Source: Lichtheimia corymbifera B2541
Lineage: Eukaryota; Mucoromycota; Mucoromycetes; Mucorales; Lichtheimiaceae
Length of the DNA stretch: 64,000 nt
Direction: 5' to 3'
Assembly (NCBI GenBank): GCA_000697475.1
Contig: JNEU01000769.1
Span: 62,001-126,000, forward strand
Shown here: piece after piece, positions 1-9,776 of the stretch
Layout of the letters: each line of letters starts with the position of its first letter
Position numbering within the stretch: position 1 is the stretch's first letter
Notes under the pieces: model-generated
What the model was told of the DNA's origin: nothing
Seen by the model: the letters and a program-made list of their open reading frames with translations, nothing else
Databases searched by the model: none
Program-made: the position numbers and the translations under genes

Positions 1-1254
1 ATATGCAAATGAATTCCGAATTATCCTGGTTTCATCAAGCATGGCTAAAAACCGGGGTTTGCATGATGAGCCCTTTACTTTCAATTGGTGCATTCTATCT
101 TGTGATTGATACGGTTGGCTTTGAAGACATGGTCCCACGGGACTAATAAGTATGCCAATGGTCATCATGGCTGTTGTCATTGAGCAGCACTGCTTGTCAG
201 CTTTGGAAAGGCGTCACGTAGGATAAACATTCGCTTTATGGCAAGTTCACGTATACATGAATGCACACACTTTATTAATGGCTGATGGCTCATCATCATA
301 ATGTGTAATTCATTTCTAGTATTATCGTCTTCCCATGCCGATTCTCTGGTTTTTGACATCATGGAGCTCTTGATTCAACGGGGGTATCATTTGAACTTGT
401 AAGATGTTATTCCATTGACGTGGAAAAACATGCTCAATAGACATTTTGAGGTAAGAGAGAGAAAAGGTCGATGGAAAACCAGTGGAATCAAGGAAGTTGC
501 AAGGTCCTTGGTGCTAGATGCCATGGAACTGGCCTGCAATCGTTCCTTCTTCGCTTCATTTATCGAAGTTTGATAGCTAGGTAGGCAAGCAGCTCTGCCA
601 CACCTAGCCATTTGTAGCGTTCTTCGATCCTGGGATGATGGTCTTGCGAAATTCTTTGTACACAAACTTCAGATCGTCACCAACGTACGCTTCTGATAGA
701 TCATCGCCGACAGGATTGTCTGTATACCAAACGCTTTGAACATATGTTCATGCGGCATGTATTTTTCGCCCACAGAGGAGCCTCCAATCCCCCATCAGAC
801 TGGGGTTGCCTTTTGCCTACGAATGTACACAGCAACCTTTAGGTAACATTTATCAATATATGAATGATAGTTATACCTACCCCAAACGGTCCATCAAGGA
901 ACGCAGCCAAATGTCATTAGGCAGCAATGAGCACACCAAGGAGTGGTAAAGCAATGAAGTGAGCTACATAGATGGATGCATGAGTGCCCTTCATTTGGGA
1001 AGCACATAAAGACTATTTTTGAGACTTACCAAAGTCCATTGATGATGATATGCAGACAAGCAAAAATAAAGGGCGCACGATTGTGTTGGTGACAACAGCC
1101 TTGTTTATATGAGAGTGGGCGTGTGAATTGTGGTCATGATTAAGCAAACTGATAAAGTGGTCCATCATCTTTAAGGATGTCCTGCCAGAACATAGCAAGT
1201 GATTTGTAATAGCGGATGATGGATGATGGGAAGACTATGACCACCTTGTTTATC

Positions 1255-1370
1255 TCAATCCTGATTTATGCATGAGCATACAATCACACTAAGGCTCTTT
1301 GTGAAAGCTCCTCACTAATTTATCATCCTATCACCATTTCCCAACAAACATTTTAGACCGAACGCCCACC
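1255..1370 (+). repeat. Dispersed repeat, copy 1
   Basis: This stretch contains CTGATTTATGCATG followed by AAGGCTCTTTGTGAA, and then a loosely similar tail with CGCCCACCAAGCAC. The same order of words occurs, diverged, at about 59545-59665 on the same strand. The two copies lie 58 kb apart and both are in gene-free DNA. They are probably remnants of a mobile or duplicated element, but no terminal repeats or coding capacity can be seen. Confidence 0.5.
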
Positions 1371-1690
1371 AAGCACATATAAACAAGATGAATGTTGCCG
1401 CCCATCGCTTTTCTCCCACACCCTCTTCCTTCCTTCCTATCACTCTTTGATTGCTGGCACCTCCAAAGCCCAAGTTGATGTGAGTAACATGGTGGACAGC
1501 CCTCTATATGAGCGATACAAGTACTAAAAATAATTGCATCCATCCATCCTTCCATAAGCATTGCAAGTCCAATAAGAAGACCCTCTGTGATCGCTGCTGA
1601 TATGCTTCTTTTCCATCTGGCTATTGGTCCATCTTTCTTGGTCATTTTCCATCGCACCTCAACCATATCAAAGGATGTTCTTTTGGTCAA

Positions 1691-2240
1691 GTGTCATACA
1701 ATGAGATATCAGCATTTCTGGGCTCTTCAAATATTTCAACGCATTATATAAACGAAGTGACAAGGGATTCAGATGACAGTAGGGTGCACCCTTGCTCCGG
1801 GATTGGGAGTGATGAAGCAACGAGGATTGTCAAGGAATATGGTAGCCGATACATGGAAACCATCATATATTTTGGAAACACCTAGCTGCTTCTTTGTTAC
1901 AAGCATGGACGCCTTTTGGCATCAAAAGGTACTATCGATGATTGTGCCAACAACAGAGATACCGAGTTCATTGACATTGTGCATGCAAAAATGCATGCAA
2001 AAACAATGTTCAATGGTACGTATCACGAGTTGTCCATTTTCATTGGACATCTCGAATTTTTGGCTACCGGAGGCTTCTAGGGCCAGATAACCTCAAACAC
2101 TGTATCCTCATTCCTCGGGTCTTCCGTACCTCAAGTACCCGTAGCCATCAAAGGGAACGGGATGGCTGAAGATATACTCGTGCGAAGTTCAGGCGCAAAA
2201 TGTGCTTTCACCGCTCAAGGAATATGGGGAATTATTTAAC
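1691..2240 (+). pseudogene. Possible decayed coding region
   Basis: One reading frame starting at 1691 gives 64 residues to a TAG at 1883. The same frame then runs from about 1886 to 2078 and again to about 2238, interrupted by TAG and ending in TAA. The three blocks read like ordinary protein rather than noise, for example TIDDCANNRDTEFIDIVHAK and SIFIGHLEFLATGGF. I do not recognise the family. Short introns could remove some stops: a 45-nt GTAGCC..CCTAG, or GTACGT..TCTAG, which breaks the later frame. It could therefore be a real but badly understood gene, or a decayed one. Confidence 0.25.
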
Positions 2241-2661
2241 GCAAAGAATCCATATGGAGTCATCGCCGCATTCTGATATACAGTAAATGGCTACTTCCCT
2301 ATCAATCCCTTACACTACCACGACCACCCCGTCACTCGAGTTGCTCCTTATCACAATCACCAATGTATTGCTGTATTATCCATCATAAACCAAAATAAAG
2401 AACTATGCTTACATAGTATACATCAACCCAATTTTTATCATCAACCATACACGTAAGGTATGCCATTTATTATAGAATGTCAATAGTGTTTAGGTGATCT
2501 GGTTAAAGATACAGTGGGGCTTCCAAGCAATTCCATGTCACGTGTCACAGCCAACTTCACGGTTTGCATGAATCACACGCTATATGAGTAGTGGCTTTGC
2601 ATCCCAGCTCGCAGTATTTCTCTCACCCCACACTCTCTCTTTTTATCTTCTACCATAAACT

Positions 2662-3394
2662 ATGGATACCCGACCGCTATACGGTGGAGCCATTTCTTGC
2701 CCAGTTGGAAACTCATTTCTCGATGTGAGGTAGTGTCATGGGACGCTGGGTGTCTGTGGCCAAATTGGACTTATTTCCTTTAGCAATGTACGCCAAGTAC
2801 CCGACAATCAGGAAGTCTTTGTGGATATGGATACACAACAGAGTCTCATCATTGAGCTTCTTGAACCTGTTGAAGCTGTGAACGAGGATATTGCACGGTA
2901 AGCTATAGGGCTGTGTCAAATGATTGGGTATGGTATCTCACGTGCGTCTTGGTGTTCGCAGGTTCCATTTCCAGCAATTGGCTGACGATAACGAAGCAAC
3001 CGAAGCTCATGTTGACAGTGTCATTAAACTGGATTCCAAGACTGCCGTTCCTCGTCTTCCGTAAGTAGGATTGTTGTGGATGAAAAAGAGGATAGGATAC
3101 TTAGATGGTATATATACATATAGGTCAGATACCACGATCGTGCATATGCTACGAGGCACACAAAAGGTTGCTAAATTCAACGAGGCCAAGGATATGGCAT
3201 ACAACACAGTGGAAATCCGAATGGCTGTAGTGCGTCTTGCTCAGGTGGAAACGGATTTGGTGATTTCTATCAATGCACCCATCTTGGTGGCTCCTGGTAG
3301 CACAGATCAAGCAACAACAGCAGCCAACGTGGAGCAACATATTGAAGCAATCCTTAGCCAGCTGCAAGTGAACGATTGGAGTCTTTTTGGATGA
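2662..3394 (+). CDS. mog1: Ran-binding protein Mog1
   Basis: Mog1 binds the GTPase Ran/Gsp1, helps release its nucleotide and so supports nuclear protein import; it acts in the nucleus. Four exons (2662-2729, 2784-2897, 2962-3060, 3124-3394) join in phase to 183 residues, close to the usual size of the family. The N terminus has the family hallmark LYGGAISCPVGNSFLDVS, followed by VPDNQEVFVDMDTQQSLIIELLE. The C-terminal half has a QKVAKFNEAK segment and the typical DLVISINAPI strand near the end. All introns are 54-64 bp with GT..AG ends. The start is the first ATG that gives the conserved LYGGAI motif. The gene stands alone; a diverged copy of its 3' flank lies about 750 bp downstream. Confidence 0.9.
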
Positions 3395-3444
3395 ATTATA
3401 TATATACGAAGGATTCAATATAGTTTATTTGACAAGCATACCCA

Positions 3445-3490
3445 AATAACGAGTTGTAGTGCGTGTTACTATTAGTGGGGATCATCACCA
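3445..3490 (+). repeat. Mog1 3'-flank direct repeat, copy A
   Basis: The sequence CCAAATAACGAGTTGTAGTG, followed by CGTGTTACTATTAGTG and GGGATC, begins about 50 bp after the Mog1 stop. It matches copy B near 4190-4235 with only a few differences. It suggests a local duplication of this 3' end. Confidence 0.6.
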
Positions 3491-4189
3491 TGGAAACTTC
3501 CTGACTCATGAGCTAGCCTTTAATTCAATCTTGGGAGTGAAATGTGATGTGCGGTGATTCTGCAAATGGCAGCCATTTTGGGAAAATTCGCGTATTCAAT
3601 GAGATTGGTCGTTGCTATGCCTTCCAAAACGGCTTTAAAAGCTGGTTACGCGCAGCAGCCGTTCTTCTTTTTCAGCTTTCCAGTTGTGCGAGAAGCTGAT
3701 TCTTAGGATGAGTGTGGAACGTAGTTCTAGTTTTCTTTTTTGCCTGAGATTTGTGCTGTAAGATGACGGTCCTTTTCCAATTGGCTGTATACGTTGGTTC
3801 AGTATTGGGGCAGGTCAGTTATCACTTATTGCAGCTATTGACCGGGCTTCAGATTGCTGCCCCCCATTATCTGCATACAACTTTGGTCCAGTTAATGGGG
3901 CTGGTTAGCTATACTCAAACGTAGTTCATTGTCTCTTTTGATGGTGGACTTGTACTTGAGTTAGATATTTTCTTTTTTAGGTTGTCAATGCTAATGATGG
4001 CCCCCGGGTATCTATGGAGACTTACTGGTAAGACTGATTGTGGTCCTTGCATATCACGTTCCTCACGTAAATCATTAGATGCTTACTTTGGCACCGAGGA
4101 TAACATCATACAGTTATGGATCATGGATAGTTTAAATACAAGCTATAATATAAAACACTCTTGCGCTGCGTGATAACCCAAACATTTCC

Positions 4190-4235
4190 AAATAATGAAT
4201 TGTAGTGCGTGTTGTTATTAGTGTGGGATCGTTGC
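4190..4235 (+). repeat. Mog1 3'-flank direct repeat, copy B
   Basis: The sequence CCAAATAATGAATTGTAGTG, followed by CGTGTTGTTATTAGTG and GGGATC, is the diverged second copy of the unit found just after Mog1. It follows a possible short coding end (TGA near 4173), as copy A follows Mog1. Confidence 0.6.
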
Positions 4236-4552
4236 TATTTCTTTACTCTTCTTTATGCAGCTCTTGATGGGATCTTGTGGGAATAGGTTGAGGATATAAG
4301 TCACTATGAGCCTTCTATTCATAGTCGTTGTATGAGAATCAGGGTAGCTTATCTTCCATAGCAGATGATGATGTGAGAAAGAAAAATGTTTTACAGTTTT
4401 ACTCAAGTTACAAGAATAGATGTAGAAGGAATAAGAAAAAAGTGTGAATGGGATTACAGCTTCTAAGGAGGTAAATGGAAGGAGGAAACATTGGAGGTAT
4501 GGGTGGAAAAAAGGTTAAAGCAAGAGAGAGAGGTATACATGGGGGTGGTTGT

Positions 4553-5797
4553 TTAAAGGCGATGAGAAGGAACAGCAGCAAAGATGATGGTGAGGACCAC
4601 TGCTATGATAATACTCAATGCTAGCAACCAAGCTGATCGTGACCATAAAATCCGTTTTACAGGTGCCTGACGAATCCTATTGAAATGGAAGGTGGTGGTT
4701 TCACTATAAGAGAAGCATTTTCGATATCAGCCTTCTTTGCATGCATGTGTTGTATGTACCGCATCCCTTACATACCTGACATTGAATAACAGAACCCACA
4801 GAGGATCCAATCCTGTCAAGAAACAAAGTACATTGAGAACACCAATCCAAAAGGGGAGCAAGACCTAAGGATGAATGAAGCTATTAGCCACTCATCTCAG
4901 TATACCGGTGCCATTAATGCCTACCCAGAATCGAGTGCCCCATTGAGGATAATCGAGAAAGATCAAACTGAAGGCAGTAGCAAATGCAGCGAGCAAAGAG
5001 ACCAAGCCGACGACCAGACGACCCAATTGTTGCCATAGTGTTAGGTTGCCCCAGACCTTGAGTCGCAGGAATTTGGGATACGCTGTACGTCGCATGTATT
5101 CGAACAAGTAATCTTTGGCATCTTGAAAGACTAATGGATCATCGCGTCCTCCTTGCTCAATTTCTCGACGCATCGTGTGCTTTAGCTCTGGAGGCAGTTG
5201 TGTCAATTCCTTGGATGCTGCAGGTACCAAATACTTCATCAAAATTCGATGTGCAGAGTCGGTCAAGTCTCGTCGATTCAACATGGCTTTTTCTCGCATC
5301 CTGTTGGTGTTGGTGTTGTAGTTGCTAGGTTCATCGTCACCCTCACCGCCATCTTCTCCAACAAGGGGTGGCCTTTCCAAAGGTACTGACATATCTTCAC
5401 TCTGTAGATCTTCTTCAACTCTTCCACCACCAGCAACAGGTATCTGTAATCTGCCACGTTGGTGTTGCTGTTGTTGCTTGTCAAGTGTTGTTGTGGAGGA
5501 TAAAGGTGATTTCTTCTCGTCGAGTGAACCCACTTGCGATAGTCGACTCACGACTCGTGGTGATTGAAAGCCGTCCACCAAGTCTTCCTCAGTAAGATAG
5601 CCGGATCGTCGCATTGACTTTACATAACGACGCCACAAGAGTTGATGATGCTGCACATCGAGGTAAAAGTCAAGCACTTCTTCCATATGAAGCCGGTCTC
5701 TCATGATAATATACAAATTGTACAGGCACACGGGTGGTTGTGTCTTTCGAGCTAATACTTGATCAAGCGTCGGTAGGTCATTGCGAATGGACGCCAT
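4553..5797 (-). CDS. rax1: RGS-domain membrane protein, Rax1-like
   Basis: Rax1-type proteins are fungal membrane proteins with an RGS domain and a C-terminal membrane region; in yeast they mark cell ends and help choose bud sites. Exons 4925-5797, 4776-4864 and 4553-4676 join to 361 residues. The N-terminal part (about 1-245) holds the RGS region, split by a long acidic and Gln-rich insert. The C-terminal part has membrane segments around LVVGLVSLLAAFATAFSLIF, then VLLPFWIGVLNVLCFLTGL, then a last helix before the end VPSHRL. The first donor is GTAGGC after TTCTGG; this is the only choice that keeps the hydrophobic frame open. The ATG at 5797 gives MASIRNDLPTLDQV, a normal RGS start; an in-frame extension to 5887 is possible. 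The name Rax1 is inferred from architecture. Confidence 0.8.
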
Positions 5798-7284
5798 TGG
5801 ATGAGCTGAGAAGGAAGGAGGAGTCGTTTGAAGAAAAAAAAGAAAGATATGCTGCCGTTGCTGCAGTAAGCACGAGTTGCCTCGCATACAAATTTAGCTG
5901 TCCTCTACTTTGTGTCCGATAGATGATGATAATGGGTCCTCCTTTGTTTCAATCAATGATCTACCCCTCTCTCTCTTTTTATATAATCCCCATTGTTCTT
6001 CATCACATTCATCTTTTTAAAGGATCATCATCTTGTCTCCCCTACATTTTCCTTTTTATTTCACCCCTGGCAATCTTTTGGGCCTGTGCTACAACCACCA
6101 ACACCAGTCCATTAAAGATGCACATCCTGATCCATCATTATAGAGTCATTGAATATCATTGATGATTGTAGAACAATAAAACTTGTATGTACCAAATCCG
6201 GGTCATTATTATTGTTGTTGCTGCCATCCAAATTGGGTAAATGTCAAGCACATCTGCACAACCATGAGCAAGGATGCTAAAGCCATTGTTCTGCAGCTGA
6301 AAGAAGAATGCATAAAAGCACATTTGCTACTCTCTCTCTCTAAGAAAGTCTTTGAGTGATGCAGCAATTAAGGAGTCTTGCATTGGAAAAAGTCCATTGA
6401 TTATGTCATCCTTACGACCATACGGTAGTAACCAGGCAACCCGCATTTACAAATCCACAAATAGGGATGAGATATAGTGTATGCGTTATTTTATACGGGT
6501 GATGGGCTTTCCCTGCTATAAAAAGTCGACGAATGGTCTGATGCTAAATAGGAATAGCAGTAGCATAGCAACAAGCTGACCCCACCAGCATTGATAGTCA
6601 CAAGTGGTGCTCTCGTATGCATGGATACCGTGTTATTTCTTTGCCGCGTAGATGACCAATTGGTCGTATAATACAGCCCCACATTGGAAGTATACGTATC
6701 ATTGTCGATGACAGCTCAGCTACAAATGAGATTTCTTCATCATGCTGTCAACAATATAGTCGCAAGCAGTGGTCTTGGGTGATAGGATCACGGGTGTATC
6801 TTTATTAGTAGATGCGACATTTCTGGACTAAGTACAAGTATTCCTTAAGATCGACTGCTATAAGCATAGGGATATACAGAAGGGTGATATGGGTACGGGG
6901 AGGAGTAGTAAGCTCTCATGTACACCGACAAATCAGTTGTTGGGATTGGTCGCTATTATGTAGCAAAATTTTTGAGTCTCTGTTTCCTCCTCTTTCACTC
7001 TTTGCTTTTGAGAGGTGTGTATTATTACAGTTCCCCCAATCCCTTGTCATTGGCACTCGCTCGGTTATTATCACGCCAAACACAGTAGCATTACTCGCCT
7101 TTACACCACATGCATCTCTTTGCAACAATCAGTTCTCTCGTTCCCACGTGTTGTAGCCGCTAATGAGCGTGGCTTGTATACACACACACCCATCCCGTTG
7201 CCTGCCAAACGAGTTCGCCATGCCCCCATTGCCATTACAGTTGACTCATACCACTCCTACTACTACTCTAGAACATTCAATATC
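5798..7284. other. Divergent intergenic region
   Basis: This region separates the start of the Rax1-like gene from the start of NAC beta, so it should hold both promoters. A TATATAAAAAG-like sequence lies on the minus strand near 5975, about 180 bp upstream of the Rax1-like start. No further gene is supported. Confidence 0.4.
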
Positions 7285-7976
7285 ATGAACAACGACAAGC
7301 TCAGCAAGCTCCAAAACCAGGTCCGTATTGGTGGCAAGGGTAAGTTTCATTAAGATCATCCATTGGGATATATCTTTAACTCTCTCTCACGCGTGTAGGT
7401 ACTCCTCGTCGTAAGATGAAGAAGACTACCAAGTCTGCTGGCCCTGATGACCGTAAGCTCCAAAGCGCTCTTCAAAAGCTTGGTGTCCAACCCCTTGGTG
7501 GCATTGAGGAAGTCAACATGTTCAAGGAAGATGGCAAGGTCATCCACTTTGCTGCTCCCCGTGGTAAGTAACAATTGACAACATCAAAAGGTGGATCATG
7601 ATGATACTGATAGCAACCATCATCCATTTTTAGTCCAAGCTGCTGTCAACTCCAACACCTTTGCCATCCACGGCCGTTCCGTTGAAAAGGAGCTCACTGA
7701 ATTGGGTAAGGAAATGGGATGGAATGGATGGATCTTTTATATATATCAAACACGTATTGACGCGTCTATATAGTTCCCAACATTTTGAGCCAATTGGGCC
7801 CTGACTCTCTTGCTAGCTTGCGCAAGTTGGCTGAAGCATACACCCAACAAGGTGGTGCTGGTGCCGCTGGTGAGGATGATGACGAGATCCCCGATTTGGT
7901 CGAGAGCTTTGACAAGGCCGAAGTTGAGGACAAGAAGGAAGAGAAGCCCGCTGAGTCCACCGAGACCAAGGCCTAA
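7285..7976 (+). CDS. egd1: Nascent polypeptide-associated complex subunit beta
   Basis: NAC beta (Egd1/BTF3) pairs with NAC alpha, sits at the ribosome exit tunnel and shields new chains from wrong targeting to the ER. Four exons (7285-7339, 7399-7563, 7634-7705, 7774-7976) give 164 residues, the usual length. The N terminus carries the ribosome-binding block [14 protein letters not shown]. The NAC domain follows, with [19 protein letters not shown] and [14 protein letters not shown]. The C terminus is the expected acidic tail ending in STETKA. Introns are 59-70 bp and all phases match. The start is the ATG before [12 protein letters not shown]. The 5' leader is rich in C and T, common for highly translated genes. 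Confidence 0.97.
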
Positions 7977-8486
7977 AAACATATTCTGAATACCAATTCA
8001 CCCACCCCCAACAACGTGTATTAAAAAAAAAGCATCTTTTTTTTGTGTCATTGATCCACAAATAGCGTGTATCCATAATGTTGGTGCGGGGATCTGATAA
8101 TCGATCAAAGGGATGATGGGATGTAAAGCATTACGAGATGAACTTTTTTATTACGTCATGAAGGATGACATGATGATGAATGTACAAGTTGCTTTTTGGA
8201 AAAGTATGTTTGCTTTTTGTTGTTTTGCAGACAAGTGTTGAAACCAGCTCTAATATGGAGTAGGGTGGTGTGTGGGTGGGAAAAATTGTCCGTGCGCAGT
8301 GGCCAGCTTTTGATTTTCTGCGATCCAATGGTCCTTTGGGTCTTTGGAAAGCGATCTTGGTTTGTTGTTGGCGTGCAAAAGCTGACGAGAGCAGGCAGAT
8401 GATTCTTCTTTTTTTCTTCTTGTTGTTGAAAGTTATCCGGCAGATCGTGTTGAATACATAACATGGTTTGATGGTGGTGAATTGTA

Positions 8487-8812
8487 TCAGGTGTCCAAGA
8501 AAGAACTTGAAGGCGAGCTGGGAGGTGATGGAAGGAAATAGCCACCATAGTAGTTGGATGACTTGGTCGATGTATAGCGTGCGTATGAGATGCATGGAGA
8601 AGTGGGAGGCGAAAGCGGAATGGATGGAATATCGGTTGCAGAGGGAATTTGAGTATCTTTGATGCGGCAGTCTTCAGAGCAATAAAGTGACTAAAAGATA
8701 ACACAAGCATATTAATCATCTGCTGTTGCAAAAAAGTTATCCAGAAAATAAAAATACATACGTTGTCATCAGCACAATGGCGGTTGCAAATAGTACACCA
8801 GGCAGTATCCAT
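8487..8812 (-). CDS. Ecl1-family small zinc-binding protein
   Basis: Two exons (8762-8812 and 8487-8690) join in phase to a protein of only 84 residues. The first 26 residues show the hallmark of the fungal Ecl1 family: AWCTICNRHCADD followed by LYCSEDCR, giving zinc-ligand pairs CxxC and CxxxxC. The 71-bp intron lies between these two pairs. The rest is rich in Ser and Pro (SPPTSPCISYA and LPSPPSSPSSSFLDT). In Schizosaccharomyces pombe, Ecl1 proteins extend chronological lifespan and answer to zinc, sulphur or nitrogen limits. The same role here is inferred. The gene is convergent with NAC beta. A longer unspliced frame exists here but loses the second cysteine pair. Confidence 0.8.
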
Positions 8813-9776
8813 GATTGTAAAGTAAAAAGGTTTGTGTGTGTGTGTGAAAAGAAAGCGTGGGGATGTTGGGAAGACTGCACGAGCCTCTCCTTAAATATGA
8901 TTCTGCGGAAAGGGCGGGGTCAATTGGCAAGTGTGAGTAATCTTTTGCCATAAGATTACCCCTTATTGTTAGTCAGACATCTTGATAAGACGTCTCATAC
9001 CCATCTTTTATTAAATTTCACCCATGGTCTACTACTACTGTTATCTGATGCTTTTCATGGATCTACATCAAAAGCTATGATTTCCAACAGGAATTTTCTA
9101 CATGATTGATTTTTTTGTTCTCGAAGATTTCATATCGAAAAAAGTACTTTTTTCTTGCACGTTGTTATGGCGTGGTTTACAAAGCAACCATTATTTTTTG
9201 CATGGAGAGTCCAAAGTCCGCAGAGTGTCATCCAACACGTTTCAGCCAATCAGCTTCCACGGACTAAGTTTGAGTCAGGTCATTTTTGACACACATGCTG
9301 GTAAACGGATCGGCAAGAGACGGAAGTAGCTAAATGTGGAAATTGGGTCATGGAATGACTTTTTCAACGGACCGTGCGCCATTTTCATGAATTACAATTG
9401 GCTGTCAATCCGGATTCTGCTTGAGCCCATCCGCGGGTCATCTTTTATTCTCACACACACGTGTGGCTCATTCTGGTAAATCCTTCACGACAATAACCGG
9501 TTTCACCGCGATATCTGATCAGCATGGAGTACCCGCCTTAATATAAAAATTTATCATCCACCCTAAAAGTTGTCATCAAAACAGGTCTAAGCGTCATATG
9601 CGTGTACGACATTATACAATTTATTAACATCAACATCATCCGAGTTGTATGATTTTTGTTGGGTTGGGGGGAGGGGGTGATGGGGGGGGGGGGGGGGTGA
9701 AGAAATTTGGTTACAATGGAGGAAGAAAAAAGTATATGGGGCGCAAAGGGTATGTGCATGTTATCGTGTCAACGGC
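8813..9776. other. Intergenic DNA with a G16 run
   Basis: This lies between the start of the Ecl1-family gene and the end of Akr1. Apart from a pure run of 16 G at 9682-9697 I see no gene or repeat. The part next to 8813 should hold the Ecl1 promoter. Confidence 0.5.
9682..9697 (+). repeat. Homopolymer of 16 G
   Basis: Sixteen consecutive G residues lie 80 bp past the Akr1 stop codon, next to further G-rich runs at 9661-9678. The block could form a quadruplex on the plus strand. It is also a likely spot for sequencing length errors. Confidence 0.9.

Larger units (their letters stand above)
1..2661. other. Gene-poor left flank
   Basis: No confident gene could be built here. The part from about 1255 to 1370 is a diverged copy of a sequence found again near 59545-59665. 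The part from 1691 to about 2240 reads like a damaged coding region and is listed separately. The rest is AT-rich DNA with short open frames that have no splice-consistent continuation. Confidence 0.5.
3395..4552. other. Intergenic DNA with a flank repeat
   Basis: This stretch lies between the Mog1 stop and the stop of the Rax1-like gene. It contains two diverged copies of a roughly 45-bp sequence, at about 3445-3490 and 4190-4235. Between them is a weak possible small gene near 3763-4172. Nothing else is supported. Confidence 0.5.

Noticed and set aside
8156..8812. 218-codon minus-strand frame over the Ecl1-family gene
   Set aside because: It reads through the intron between the two cysteine pairs and goes on in a frame full of low-complexity residues; the spliced 84-residue version has the intact zinc motif.
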